A stretch of 45,219 bases of DNA from the NCBI GenBank assembly GCA_016873395.1, contig VGXG01000019.1:1-45219 (forward strand). The letters run 5' to 3'. Both the position numbers and the translations under genes were made by a program. This stretch comes from Nitrospira sp. (GTDB lineage Bacteria; Nitrospirota; Nitrospiria; Nitrospirales; Nitrospiraceae). Numbering within the stretch: the first letter of the stretch is position 1; each line of letters begins with the position of its first letter. The notes below the pieces were generated by a model. It was given only the letters and a program-made list of their open reading frames with translations, did not search any database and had not been told where the DNA came from. This document shows, piece after piece, positions 25,258 to 34,192 of this stretch.

Positions 25258-25743
25258 ATGCTGTCGATTGACCGGATCCGCGCACAACTGATCCAGCTTC
25301 TCCACCTTCGGGAATCCCCGCACCGGACGGCCCTGGCCTTTGCCGCCGGGGTCTTCATTGCCTTCTCGCCGATTTACCCCCACACGCTGCTGGTGCTCTT
25401 CTGCAGCTGGGCTTTCCGGTTGAACCTGCTGGCCATCCTGGCCGGCGCATTTATCAATAATCCCTGGACGATCGTGCCGATCCTGGGCGCAACCCTGTGG
25501 ACGGGGCTTCGGCTCATGGGCATGCCCGAGGCCCCGCCGCTAAGCTGGAACGATCTGAGCTTCACGTCGATCTATGATCAGATTCTGCCTTACGCGATCC
25601 CGTTTCTTGTCGGCGGGATAGTCCTCAGCTCGCTGGGGGCCATGCTCGGCTATCCGGCCGCCTACTTGGTGATCTCCAAATATCGCAAACGCCTCAGCCA
25701 TCCGGCGGAGGAGCCATTGCCACCGGGAACCGGTCTGGGCTAA
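25258..25743 (+). CDS. DUF2062 membrane protein
   Basis: A 161-residue integral membrane protein of the DUF2062 family, of unknown function. The conserved part is HRTALAFAAGVFIAFSPIYP, typical of the family, with three or four hydrophobic segments at about residues 24-45, 50-75 and 115-145. The motif INNPWTIVPI is also characteristic. Some family members are fused to glycosyltransferases, so an envelope role is possible but not shown. It follows thiL after 8 nt, and an HD phosphohydrolase follows after 21 nt, so the three are likely cotranscribed. Confidence 0.8.
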   Translation: MLSIDRIRAQLIQLLHLRESPHRTALAFAAGVFIAFSPIYPHTLLVLFCSWAFRLNLLAILAGAFINNPWTIVPILGATLWTGLRLMGMPEAPPLSWNDLSFTSIYDQILPYAIPFLVGGIVLSSLGAMLGYPAAYLVISKYRKRLSHPAEEPLPPGTGLG

Positions 25744-25764
25744 GATGACTCAGGACCGCCGTTC

Positions 25765-27189
25765 ATGAAAACCCGGCATCTGGACTCCAGCGCTCCCTAT
25801 GACGGATCGGCGCTGATCGCCGACCCGATTCACGAGTACATTTCCTTCACGGTCCCGTATGCGACCCCCGATCCTTCCGAACGCACCGAAAAGGACCTCA
25901 TCGATTCCCCCTGGGTCCAGCGCCTCCGCTACATCTACCAGTTGCAAAGCGCCCGCTGGGTCTATCCGTCGGCGGAGCACAGCCGGTTCCAGCATTCATT
26001 GGGCGTCATGCACGTGGCCGGCCGCTTCGCACACCACCTGTACCCCTCGCTGGTCAAGGTCTTGCCGGACTTGCCGTCCCTCCACTATATCGAAGAGCTG
26101 CTCCGCGTTACGGCACTGGTGCATGATATCGGCCACGGTCCGTTCTGCCACTTCTTCGACGAAAATTTCCTAGAGCAGTTCGGCCTGACCCACGAACGGA
26201 TCGGACAGGTCATCATCCGCGAGCACCTGGGCAAGATCATCCGCAAAATCCGCCGAAGCCCCTCCGGCCCCTTTCTACCCGGCGAACAACTTGACCCGGA
26301 GCACATCGCGTTTCTGATCTTGAAAGATCCGGAGAAAGACAGCTCTCGCCACCCCAAGTGGCTGGCGTTCCTGCAGCCGGTGATCGGCGGCACCTACACC
26401 GCGGACAACCTGGATTACGTGTTGCGGGACTCCTACATGTGCGGCGTAGCGGTGGGCCCCGTGGACCTCACCCGGCTGATCCACTACACCCTGATCACCG
26501 AGAAGGGCCTGACGATTCACCGCACCGGCCTCCCCGCGCTGCAAATGTTCCTGACCACCAGGCTCTATCTCTACTCCAACGTGTACTACCACCGGACCAC
26601 CAGGGCCATCGACATTCACCTGCGGGAAATTTTCCACGACACGATGGCCTACCTCTTTCCGCAGAACCCGCTGGACCGGATGGACGACTATGCGCACCTC
26701 ACCGACTGGTCCCTCATGGAAGCGGTCCGGCGCTGGCCGCAGGACAAGAGCAAGAAGAAGCGGGCGCTCGGTCTGGAATGGGCCCGCATCCTCGGGAGGG
26801 ACGTCAAGTGGAAGATGGCCTACAACGCGGTCCTGCCCACGCGGGGAGACGAGCGAGGACGTACCTTCATGGACCGGCACACGATCGAGGACCGCATCCG
26901 GCAGGCCCTGCCGCGGAGCCTGAAACACCTGGACTTCCGGGTGGACATGGCCAACCAGGATCCCCGCCCCATCAACCTGCTCAACATGGGAGAGTTCCAG
27001 ATCTACGTGTACGATCCTGCCACGGGCCAGGTCTCGAAAGAGGCTTTGAAGGAATTCTTCGACTACCTGCCGGCGCGGATCGTCCAGTTCCGCATCTTTG
27101 CCAAGGACCACGGCGCCGACGCAGAGTTGGCCCGCGCGGCCGAGAAGGTCCTCAACTCAGACGGTCACAGCATCAAGACGAACGTCTGA
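25765..27189 (+). CDS. HD-domain phosphohydrolase (SAMHD1/dGTPase-like)
   Basis: A 474-residue protein of the HD superfamily, most like the SAMHD1/YdhJ group that hydrolyses deoxynucleotides. PIHEYISFT is followed by WVQRLRYIYQLQSARWVYPS and then the metal ligands: His in AEHSRFQHSLGVMHV, the His-Asp pair in ALVHDIGHGPFCHFFDENF, and the distal Asp in TADNLDYVLRD. The order H...HD...D is intact, so it should be active. Substrate is not determined. Beyond about residue 330 the sequence (DMANQDPRPINLLNMGEF, IYVYDPATG) is less conserved. It is convergent with the Slp-family genes; 27190-27267 holds only a weak 6-bp hairpin. Confidence 0.85.
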   Translation: MKTRHLDSSAPYDGSALIADPIHEYISFTVPYATPDPSERTEKDLIDSPWVQRLRYIYQLQSARWVYPSAEHSRFQHSLGVMHVAGRFAHHLYPSLVKVLPDLPSLHYIEELLRVTALVHDIGHGPFCHFFDENFLEQFGLTHERIGQVIIREHLGKIIRKIRRSPSGPFLPGEQLDPEHIAFLILKDPEKDSSRHPKWLAFLQPVIGGTYTADNLDYVLRDSYMCGVAVGPVDLTRLIHYTLITEKGLTIHRTGLPALQMFLTTRLYLYSNVYYHRTTRAIDIHLREIFHDTMAYLFPQNPLDRMDDYAHLTDWSLMEAVRRWPQDKSKKKRALGLEWARILGRDVKWKMAYNAVLPTRGDERGRTFMDRHTIEDRIRQALPRSLKHLDFRVDMANQDPRPINLLNMGEFQIYVYDPATGQVSKEALKEFFDYLPARIVQFRIFAKDHGADAELARAAEKVLNSDGHSIKTNV

Positions 27190-27267
27190 CTCAGGCAGTC
27201 GGGTCGGCTTGAGAGAGCACGTTGTCAGCGAGAGACAACAGCCTGCGCTCGCCCTCAGGAGGGAACG

Positions 27268-27852
27268 CTACTTCGTATCCAGACCTTGCGAGCCTTGTCT
27301 GAGCTCACTCACGGGATTTGGAGCAAGATAGTTCGGGTCCTGGTTGGCTTCCCAGACGTTATCAAGCCTTTCCCCATAGCTCCACCCGCGCATATACATC
27401 GCCCCCAGGACCGGCTCCGACCCCTTCCTGCCGTTCGGCGGCGCGTCAAACCGAGGAATCGGCACGGTGGAGACTCGCCCAACTACGGTCAGCCGCGCCC
27501 AACTTCGATAGCCCTGGGGCAGCCCCTGAGGATCAACCACGATCCAGTAGTGGCCGGATTCTGAGGCGGTGCGTGACGCATCGCGATGTGGCTCATAGTC
27601 AGCATCGAGCGGGCGGTTCTTCACCCAGAACCAGACACGGCCGTCGGCCCGCTTTTCTTCCACAATGACGCCTCCCAAGATCACCACCTTGCCTTTGTAG
27701 GCATCCGGGCGGCCGGCCATCGCCGTCAGCGTGACGCCCGGTTCCGCTTGCTGAACGAACTTGGCCGGGACCGTGTTGGTCCAGGCACAGCCACCTGTAA
27801 CGAACAACCCGGCCAGAAAGACAAACCGGTGGACGGAGAAGAATAAAGACAT
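27268..27852 (-). CDS. Slp-family outer-membrane lipoprotein (copy 1)
   Basis: A 194-residue lipoprotein of the Slp family (starvation-inducible outer-membrane lipoprotein in E. coli). I chose ATG 27852, with GGGAG 8 nt upstream, giving the signal MSLFFSVHRFVFLAGLFVTG and then GC, the lipidated Cys. The mature part has VPAKFVQQAEPGVTLTAMAG, YKGKVVILGGVIVEEKRADG and HYWIVVDPQGLPQGYRSWAR, all matching its neighbour. The family's function is poorly known. It is a tandem duplicate of the gene at 27936-28520, 83 nt apart, in the same direction as the upstream M23 peptidase. Confidence 0.82.
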   Translation of the reverse strand: MSLFFSVHRFVFLAGLFVTGGCAWTNTVPAKFVQQAEPGVTLTAMAGRPDAYKGKVVILGGVIVEEKRADGRVWFWVKNRPLDADYEPHRDASRTASESGHYWIVVDPQGLPQGYRSWARLTVVGRVSTVPIPRFDAPPNGRKGSEPVLGAMYMRGWSYGERLDNVWEANQDPNYLAPNPVSELRQGSQGLDTK

Positions 27853-27935
27853 AGAGCGACTCCCTCTTGTGGTTCCCCCTATTGCGGAACGGCCCTTATC
27901 CTCAGTCTCTACGGGCACCAGGGACGCATCGATCT

Positions 27936-28520
27936 TCAAAACTGCTTGGGGGACTTCGGGTCAGCCGTGATATAACTGGCGGCCTGATTGTCTTCCCACG
28001 TCTCATCGCGCTGGCCATAGCCGCCCCAGTCACTGCCCCACCCGCGCAGGTACAGAGCGGCCAGGATCGGTTCCGCCGTCGTGGCCTGTGCGGGCTTGTC
28101 CCCGGTGACTCGCCCCACCACCGTCATTCTGGCCCAGTTCTTGTGGGATGGGGGCAGCCCTTGCTGGCTGACCATCACCCAGTAGTGTCCCGCTTCCGAG
28201 TCATCGCTCGACGTAGGTATACGGGGAACATAGTCACTATCCAGCGGCCGGTTCTTGACCTTGAGCCAGATGCGCCCTCTGTCCTCTTTCTTGTCGACGA
28301 TCACTCCGCCCAAGATCACCACCTTGCCCATGTACTTATCGGGGCTGGCCTTGAGCGAAGTCAGCGTCACACCAGGCTGCGCCTGCTGGACGAACTTGCT
28401 CGGGACCGTGGTCGCACAACCGCCGGCCACAAGCCACCCGAGCAACACTGCGACTCCGCGCACAGAGACCATGCAGACCCGCCGCCCTTTCGGGCAGGTC
28501 GCACCATTCAAACTAACCAT
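27936..28520 (-). CDS. Slp-family outer-membrane lipoprotein (copy 2)
   Basis: A 194-residue paralogue of the adjacent Slp-like lipoprotein. I chose ATG 28520, which has AAGGAG 9 nt upstream; an internal ATG (residue 17) is an alternative. The signal has VSVRGVAVLLGWLVAGGC with the lipid-attachment Cys. The mature domain has VPSKFVQQAQPGVTLTSLKA, GKVVILGGVIVDKKEDRGRI and HYWVMVSQQGLPPSHKNWAR. The two copies share most of their conserved strands but differ at the C-terminus. It lies 80 nt downstream of the M23 peptidase. Confidence 0.82.
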   Translation of the reverse strand: MVSLNGATCPKGRRVCMVSVRGVAVLLGWLVAGGCATTVPSKFVQQAQPGVTLTSLKASPDKYMGKVVILGGVIVDKKEDRGRIWLKVKNRPLDSDYVPRIPTSSDDSEAGHYWVMVSQQGLPPSHKNWARMTVVGRVTGDKPAQATTAEPILAALYLRGWGSDWGGYGQRDETWEDNQAASYITADPKSPKQF

Positions 28521-28600
28521 CTTATTGCACTCCTTACAGATGAGTCGCCATGCCCTCTTCCGGTTCCGATCGGCAAACGAGCCGCCAAGGCGTTGCGCCG

Positions 28601-29512
28601 TTAGGGTGTCGCAGCCGTCAGGCCGTCGAGAGAGAGCCCGATCAGAGAATAGGGATTCACCCTGGCTCCGTTGAGACGCACGCCCCAATGGAGGTGCGGG
28701 CCGGTCGCCCGACCCGAGGCGCCGACTTTCCCGATCACCTGCCCGCGCTTGACCGAGGCCCCGTCTTCCACCGTAATTTCAGACAGGTGGAAATACATGG
28801 AATAGAGCCCGAGCCCGTGGTCCACGAACACCCCCTTGCCGGAAAAGAAATGGTCCACGGTCAAGCGGGCAACCCCGTCGTTCATGGCCATCACCTCGGC
28901 GCCCAGAGGAGCGGCAATGTCCTCGCCATTGTGAGGGCTCCGAGACTGGCCGTTGATGATCCGGACGCGGCCGAAGGCCCCGCTGACGGCTCCGCTCACC
29001 GGCTCGATGAAGCGACCTTGCCAAAACCGGCCCTTGGAAACCACATCGAGCACCGTCCGCACCTGCTCCTGCTCAGCCTTGACACGCACCAAGCTCTCAT
29101 CATCCAGATCCACCTGGTCCTTGGGCAGCGTCAGACGCTGGACCGGATATTTCTCCTTCATCACCAGCACGTTGTAGCTGAGCTTCTTCGGCCCTTCCGG
29201 AGAAGCCACGTCCACCGCCAGCTCGTGCGTACCCGGGACATCCTGCATGTCGATGCCCAGCAAGCCAACATATTCGGAGCGGGCAGGAAAGAACAGCACG
29301 AGCCGTCCCAGGAATCGACCGACCACCTCGCGCGGCTCTCCAGAGACCGGCACCTTCACCACCAGCACCTGGCCCTGCTTGCCGCTGTATTGGCCGTCCG
29401 TCCCGCGGAGGTCACGGGGGGAGCCGGGCAGCGGCCCGACCGGAAATACACTCGCCAGGAGCACGACGGCAAAGATCGCGCGCACATCCGATCGGTTCTT
29501 CTTGCGTGACAC
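28601..29512 (-). CDS. M23-family (LytM-type) peptidase, secreted
   Basis: A 303-residue cell-wall metallopeptidase. It starts at GTG 29512 (GAGGGGGGC upstream), with a hydrophobic segment VRAIFAVVLLASVFPVGPLP at about residues 10-29 acting as signal or anchor. An N-terminal domain (about 40-150) is followed by the LytM fold. The zinc ligands are complete: SPHNGEDIAAPLG (HxxxD) and GPHLHWGVRL (HxH). So, unlike the EnvC-like protein at 41964, it should be catalytically active on peptidoglycan crosslinks. The gene lies 20 nt after pafA in the same direction, so it may share the proteasome transcript, though no functional link is evident. Confidence 0.87.
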   Translation of the reverse strand: MSRKKNRSDVRAIFAVVLLASVFPVGPLPGSPRDLRGTDGQYSGKQGQVLVVKVPVSGEPREVVGRFLGRLVLFFPARSEYVGLLGIDMQDVPGTHELAVDVASPEGPKKLSYNVLVMKEKYPVQRLTLPKDQVDLDDESLVRVKAEQEQVRTVLDVVSKGRFWQGRFIEPVSGAVSGAFGRVRIINGQSRSPHNGEDIAAPLGAEVMAMNDGVARLTVDHFFSGKGVFVDHGLGLYSMYFHLSEITVEDGASVKRGQVIGKVGASGRATGPHLHWGVRLNGARVNPYSLIGLSLDGLTAATP

Positions 29513-29532
29513 GACGGAGCCCCCCTCACCCG

Positions 29533-30909
29533 TCACCGGTAGAACCGCAACCCGGAGACCTGCGACACGAGCTCTTCCACTCGACGGTTGACCGCGCTGA
29601 AGGGATCCATGCACAGGATCGTTTCTTCCCAGTACCCGTTGAGCTTCAGATAGGTCCAGTCGACTGTGTAGGATCGGTTTTTCGCACGGGCGAACCGGAT
29701 AAAGTCGCCCCGCACCTTGGCCCGAGTGGTTTGCGGCGGCACGGACATGGCCCGCTCCACGGCCTCTTCGCCCACGATCCGTTCCGTCATGCTGCGGGAT
29801 TCCAGCAGGTAGTAGAGTCCGCGCGCACGCTTCACATCGTGGTACTGGAGGTCCATCAAAAACACCCTGGGATCGTCCCATCCACAGCCCTTTTTGTCCA
29901 CGAACGACTGGATGAGCAGCTTCTTGCTCACCCAATCGACCTCGCGGTGGAGCTGCATCGGCTCATCCTCCAGCCGGTCCAGCACATACGCCCACTTGGC
30001 CAGCACGTCATCCATGATCGGATCATGCACCCTGGTTTCCAGGTACTCCTGCGCCCGCTCCCAATAGGCCCGCTGGATCTCGATCGCGCTCATCTGTCGG
30101 CCATCGTCCAGCTTGACCTTTTTCTTGAGCGTGGGATCGCGCGAGATCTCGCGGATGGCCTTCACCGGATCTTCCAGCTCCATCCCCGTCACGGTGTAGC
30201 CGTCCTCGATCATGGACAGGACCAGCGCCGCGACCCCTACCTTGAGATACGTGGCGTATTCCGACATGTTGGAATCGCCGACGATGATATGGAGCCGTCG
30301 GTACTTCTCCGCGTCTGCGTGGGGCTCGTCTCTGGTGTTGATAATGCTCCGCGACGACGTGGTCGAGGACGAGGTCTTCTCGTGGATGTGCTGGGCCCGC
30401 TGCGAGATGAAGTACTGGGGTTTTCCCGAGACCTTCAGCACCTTCCCGGAGCCGGAATAGACCTGGCGGGTCACAAAGAACGGGATGAGCTGCTCGGTCA
30501 CTTTCCAGAAGTCCACGTCCCGCCGCATCAGGTAGTTTTCGTGGCACCCGTAGGTATTCCCCAGCGAGTCCGTATTGTTCTTGAAGATGTAGATTTCTCC
30601 CGAGAGCCCCTCCTCCCTGAGCCGCTCCTCAGCCGCCGGCAGACAGGCCTCCAACAGACGCTCGCCGGCCTTGTCGTGGACAACCAAGTCCATGATGTTG
30701 TCGCACTCAGGCGTCGAGTATTCCGGATGGCAGCCCGTGTCCTGGTAAAAGCGAGCCCCGTTGACCAGAAAGGCATTGGAGGGCCAACTGTTGGGAATCA
30801 GCCCCTCGAAGATATAGCCGAGCACCTTCTCCATCGGGAGATAGATCCGCCCGTTCGGAGAAAAAATCAACCCGTACTCGTTCTCAAGGCCGAAGATACG
30901 TTGGTGCAT
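29533..30909 (-). CDS. pafA: Proteasome accessory factor A (Pup/tag ligase)
   Basis: PafA ligates a Pup-type tag through its C-terminal Glu to lysines of target proteins, marking them for the proteasome. The 458-residue product opens MHQRIFGLENEYGLIFSPNG with the ENEYG ATP/Mg site. ARFYQDTGCHPEYSTPECD has the catalytic Asp at residue 57, as in characterised PafA enzymes. FKNNTDSLGNTYGCHENYL and PIRAIREI-type strands follow, along with NTRDEPHADAEKYRRLHIIV. QTTRAKVRGDFIRFA and FTVDWTYLKLNGYWEETILC complete the C-terminal domain. No tag gene is seen nearby. A repeat separates it from prcA. Confidence 0.94.
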   Translation of the reverse strand: MHQRIFGLENEYGLIFSPNGRIYLPMEKVLGYIFEGLIPNSWPSNAFLVNGARFYQDTGCHPEYSTPECDNIMDLVVHDKAGERLLEACLPAAEERLREEGLSGEIYIFKNNTDSLGNTYGCHENYLMRRDVDFWKVTEQLIPFFVTRQVYSGSGKVLKVSGKPQYFISQRAQHIHEKTSSSTTSSRSIINTRDEPHADAEKYRRLHIIVGDSNMSEYATYLKVGVAALVLSMIEDGYTVTGMELEDPVKAIREISRDPTLKKKVKLDDGRQMSAIEIQRAYWERAQEYLETRVHDPIMDDVLAKWAYVLDRLEDEPMQLHREVDWVSKKLLIQSFVDKKGCGWDDPRVFLMDLQYHDVKRARGLYYLLESRSMTERIVGEEAVERAMSVPPQTTRAKVRGDFIRFARAKNRSYTVDWTYLKLNGYWEETILCMDPFSAVNRRVEELVSQVSGLRFYR

Positions 30910-31000
30910 GCGGATACGATGGCTGGTGGTTGTCGGACATCTTCAGCATACACCCGCGCGCGCGGTTCTTCAACTTTTCGCAGTTTTGAGGGAGCCAAGC

Positions 31001-31085
31001 GTCATCAAGTCATAAAGTCTGAAAGTCATCAAGTCTCAGGACTTTTGACTGTAAGACTTTCGGACTTTAGAGACTTTCCGACTTG
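31001..31085. repeat. Iterated-word palindrome, AAGTC class, between prcA and pafA
   Basis: Left arm 31001-31040 repeats GTCATCAAGTCATAAAGTCT and GTCATCAAGTCTC. Right arm 31041-31085 repeats GACTTTTGACTGTAAGACTT and GGACTTTAGAGACTTTCC. Together with non-repeat DNA it fills the 184-nt gap between the two genes, where I see no other feature. Confidence 0.7.
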
Positions 31086-31093
31086 AACGACGA

Positions 31094-31777
31094 TCAGGCG
31101 AGGATCTGGCGAGATTCGGTAGGCGGAATGCGGCGGAATTTGCGGCCGGCGCGGGTGCGATCCAGTGTCGCAATTTCGAGCCCCTCGAGGGGAAGCTTCT
31201 GGTTCGTGACACTCTCCAGCGCCGCGATGCAGAGGGACAGAGCGTCTTTCAGAATCGGCAGGCCGTTCTTGTAACGCTCCTTGAGAAAGACCTGAATCGC
31301 CTCGGAGCGGCCGCCGATTGCGGCAAAACCGCGCTCGTCGAAGATACTGCCATCGAACGAGATGCGGTACATCTCGTTCGGGTGCTCCGATATGCCAACC
31401 TGTGCGACCAGGATCTCCACTTCCAGCGGCTTGATTTCCTGACTGAAAATCGTCCCCAAACTCTGGGAATAGCCGTTGGCCAGGGAGCGGGCCGTGACGT
31501 CTTCGCGGCTGTACATGAACCCTTTCAGGTCGGCGTGCCGGATGCCGGCCTTGCGCAGGTTCTCGAACTCACTGTACTTGCCGGCTCCGGAGAAGGCGAT
31601 GCTGTCGTAGATCTCGGAAATCTTGTAAAGGGAGGCGCTCGGGTTGTCCGCGACCAGCAAGACACCGTGCTCGTATTCCATGGCGATGATGGACCGGCCC
31701 TTGGCGATGCCCTTCTTGGCATACTCCGCCTTGTCCTGCATCATCTGCTCGGGAGAGACGTAGTAGGGCAACGGCAT
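31094..31777 (-). CDS. prcA: 20S proteasome alpha subunit
   Basis: PrcA forms the outer rings of the 20S core and gates access for the Mpa/ARC ATPase. The 227-residue protein has MPLPYYVSPEQMMQDKAEYA at the start, with the alpha-type N-terminal helix. It continues with YAKKGIAKGRSIIAMEYEHG, LLVADNPSASLYKISEIYDS and IAFSGAGKYSEFENLRKAGI. There is no catalytic Thr, as expected for the alpha type. It starts 2 nt after the prcB stop (TAG-CC-ATG), so translation is likely coupled. It ends before a palindromic repeat that precedes pafA. Confidence 0.93.
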   Translation of the reverse strand: MPLPYYVSPEQMMQDKAEYAKKGIAKGRSIIAMEYEHGVLLVADNPSASLYKISEIYDSIAFSGAGKYSEFENLRKAGIRHADLKGFMYSREDVTARSLANGYSQSLGTIFSQEIKPLEVEILVAQVGISEHPNEMYRISFDGSIFDERGFAAIGGRSEAIQVFLKERYKNGLPILKDALSLCIAALESVTNQKLPLEGLEIATLDRTRAGRKFRRIPPTESRQILA

Positions 31778-31779
31778 GG

Positions 31780-32598
31780 CTAGTCTCCGTTCCGCCGCTC
31801 GTTGATCAGAGCCGCGTAGACCGACCCGATGCGCTGGTCCTCGACATCCGCGATGCCCGACGCTCCGACCAGCTTGGCCGTCGGATAGATGCCCCGCACG
31901 AGGTCCGGCCCGCCGGTGCCGATATCCTCTTCAGCCGCGTTGTAGAGCGCGAGCAGGGCGATCCGGAGCGTCTCGTCCTCCGACAGATCCTTGCGGAAAT
32001 GCTCTTTCATCGTTGTCCGCGCGTCCTTGCCGCCGGAGCCGATCGCATGGTAGTCGGACTCCTCGTAGCGGCCGCCCGTGATGTCGTACTTGAAAATGCG
32101 CCCCTCGGCCCGCTTCAGGTCGTAGCCGACATAGATCGGCAGAACGACCAACCCCTGAAGCACCATCGGGAGGTTGGCCTTGACCATCTGGCCGAGCTTG
32201 TTGGCCTTGCCTTCACAGGAGAGCTGGATCCCTTCCAGCTTCTCGTAATGCTCCATTTCGGTCTGGAAGAGCTTGGCCATCTCGATGCAGGGCCCGGCAG
32301 CCCCGGCGATGGCCATGGCCGAATGCGCATCAACCTTGAAGACTTTCTCCATCCGCCGGCCGGCGATCTGGTAACCCTCGGTCGCGCGCCGATCCCCCGC
32401 GATCAGGACGCCGCCCTGGAATTTGATCGCCAGGACCGTGGTGCCATGGGCTACGGGCGGGACCTGGGAGCCCCGGCCTTCCTCAAGCGGCGACGAGGGA
32501 GCCGATGCCCAGCCTCGGGCGGTCGGCACGAGATCCGGGCGTTGATGAGCCAGGTAGTCGAAGAAGCTCGATCCGTAGTCGTCAGGAAACAGCGGCAC
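31780..32598 (-). CDS. prcB: 20S proteasome beta subunit
   Basis: PrcB forms the inner, proteolytic rings of the proteasome. With the start at GTG 32598 it has 272 residues. I chose that start because GGAGAG lies about 7 nt upstream and the sequence PLFPDDYGSSFFDYLAHQRP then matches the actinobacterial propeptide (SSF-DFL-RQ-PELLP). A frame to ATG 32670 is also open. The propeptide ends at HG-TTVLAIKF, so the N-terminal catalytic Thr is residue 53. GGVLIAGDRRATEGYQIAGR and AIAGAAGPCIEMAKLFQTEM follow. It ends GGPDLVRGIYPTAKLV and lies 88 nt after dop. Confidence 0.93.
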   Translation of the reverse strand: MPLFPDDYGSSFFDYLAHQRPDLVPTARGWASAPSSPLEEGRGSQVPPVAHGTTVLAIKFQGGVLIAGDRRATEGYQIAGRRMEKVFKVDAHSAMAIAGAAGPCIEMAKLFQTEMEHYEKLEGIQLSCEGKANKLGQMVKANLPMVLQGLVVLPIYVGYDLKRAEGRIFKYDITGGRYEESDYHAIGSGGKDARTTMKEHFRKDLSEDETLRIALLALYNAAEEDIGTGGPDLVRGIYPTAKLVGASGIADVEDQRIGSVYAALINERRNGD

Positions 32599-32686
32599 CT
32601 CTTGTCTCTCCTTCAGTCCGCTCTCTGCCCGTGAGGACCCGCCACGCATCGGCGGAGAAGCGGGCGGCATGGATGGCTAAAGCGAA

Positions 32687-34168
32687 TCAGGCAGTCAACT
32701 TGGCAAGCAGCGACTCCGCCGAGTCGGACCCCTCCAGCAGCTCGCGCGTGAGGGACTCGGTTCCTCTCAACGGCTCCATCAACGGAATCTTTTTGATCGT
32801 GGTGTTGCCGACGTCCAACAGGATCGACGTCCAGCTTCCCGCGTACACCTGCCGGGGAAACTTCTTGAGGCAGTGGCCCCGGAAGAACGCGCGCGTCCCG
32901 GTCGGGGGGTTCTGCTCGGCCCTGAGAATCTCGACGTCCTGGACCAGCCGGTCGATCAGGTTGCTGCGCTCCAGCGTGTAGAACAGCCCCTTGTCGGGGC
33001 GGACATCATGATACTGCAGATCCAGCAACAGCACGCGGGAATCATTCCAGCCGCATCCCTTTCGGTCCATATACGACTGGATCATCTGGCGCTTGGCGAC
33101 CCAATCCAGCTCCCGGACCAGCAGCATCGGATCCCGCTCCAGCTTGTCCAGCACCTCTTCCCACCGCACCAGGACATCCTTGGTGACCTGCGTCAACTCG
33201 TGACAGGCGAAGTAGTCCATGGCGGTCTTGAGGTAGGCGCGTTGGATGCCGATGGCGGATGTCACGCGCCCGTCAAACAGCTTCAGCGTGGCCTTCATGT
33301 CCAGATCGCGGGAGACGTCCTTGATCGCCCGCACCGGATCCTCCAGGTCCAGCCTGGGAAAGTCCACGCCGGCCTCGATCATCTCCAGCACGATTGCCAG
33401 GGTCCCCACCTTCAAATACGTGGACAACTCGGCCATGTTCGTATCGCCCACGATGACGTGCAGCCGGCGGTACTTCGCCGGGTCGGCATGCGGCTCATCC
33501 CTGGTGTTGATGATCGGCCGCTTGATCATCGTGTTCAGATCAACGAGGCATTCGAAGAAGTCCGCGCGCTGGGAGATCTGATATTCCGCTGGACGCGTCT
33601 GATTTTCCGCCCCCACCTTGCCGGCTCCCGCATAGATCTGCCGGGTCACCAGAAACGGCACCAACACCTGCACGATCCGGTCGAAGGAAACCGAACGGGC
33701 GATCAGATAGTTTTCATGGTACCCGTAGCTGTTCCCCTTGCCGTCCGAATTGTTCTTGTAGAGGAGGAATTTATCCCCGCCCCGCGCCGTGGCCAGAGCG
33801 CGCAGACACGCGGCCATGATCCGCTCGCCGGCCCGCTCAAATGCCACGAGCTCGCGGGCGTTCGTGCATTCCGGCGTGGAATATTCAGGATGCGCGCCGT
33901 CCACGTAGAGGCGGCCGCCGTTGGAGAGGAGCTTGTTGAGGAGCCGGTTGTAGTCGGGGCCTGGCCGCTCGCGCTCGCCTTCGACCTCGAATCCCCGGAC
34001 ATCCAACAGCGGGTTCTCGTTCTCGTAGTCCCAGATGGCCTGGGGAGCCGGGAGGCCGGGATAGTGCCCGATCAGTTGGATGGAATTGGAGACCGGATCG
34101 AGGGCGTCCGCATCGCGCGCCGCAATGCCAAATTCGATTTCTGTCCCCAAAACTCGCGTGAGCAGCAT
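32687..34168 (-). CDS. dop: Pup/tag deamidase-depupylase Dop
   Basis: Dop deamidates the tag's C-terminal Gln to Glu and can also remove the tag. The 493-residue product is homologous to PafA: MLLTRVLGTEIEFGIAARDA carries the E-x-E-x-G site. The Dop-specific insertion follows (about residues 35-75), then RLYVDGAHPEYSTPECTNAR, with the catalytic Asp at residue 90. FLLYKNNSDGKGNSYGYHEN and ISQRADFFECLVDLNTMIKR follow. It ends DVGNTTIKKIPLMEPLRG. It lies 24 nt downstream of mpa. A pup gene is normally the next gene, but the next gene here is prcB. Confidence 0.93.
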   Translation of the reverse strand: MLLTRVLGTEIEFGIAARDADALDPVSNSIQLIGHYPGLPAPQAIWDYENENPLLDVRGFEVEGERERPGPDYNRLLNKLLSNGGRLYVDGAHPEYSTPECTNARELVAFERAGERIMAACLRALATARGGDKFLLYKNNSDGKGNSYGYHENYLIARSVSFDRIVQVLVPFLVTRQIYAGAGKVGAENQTRPAEYQISQRADFFECLVDLNTMIKRPIINTRDEPHADPAKYRRLHVIVGDTNMAELSTYLKVGTLAIVLEMIEAGVDFPRLDLEDPVRAIKDVSRDLDMKATLKLFDGRVTSAIGIQRAYLKTAMDYFACHELTQVTKDVLVRWEEVLDKLERDPMLLVRELDWVAKRQMIQSYMDRKGCGWNDSRVLLLDLQYHDVRPDKGLFYTLERSNLIDRLVQDVEILRAEQNPPTGTRAFFRGHCLKKFPRQVYAGSWTSILLDVGNTTIKKIPLMEPLRGTESLTRELLEGSDSAESLLAKLTA

Positions 34169-34192
34169 CGCTCCAGCCCCCTTACTCGGCGT

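Noticed and set aside
27221-27239. Rho-independent terminator between the HD gene and the Slp-like gene
   Set aside because: The stem is only GTTGTC/GACAAC and no T-run follows on either strand.
31780-32670. Longer prcB start at ATG 32670
   Set aside because: The GTG at 32598 has a GGAGAG site and matches the known propeptide start; the extra 24 residues resemble nothing.
32599-32686. Remnant of a pup gene in the open stretch after the dop stop
   Set aside because: The 34 in-frame codons have no start, no coiled-coil pattern and no Gly-Gly-Gln/Glu end, so I cannot support a tag gene or its remnant.
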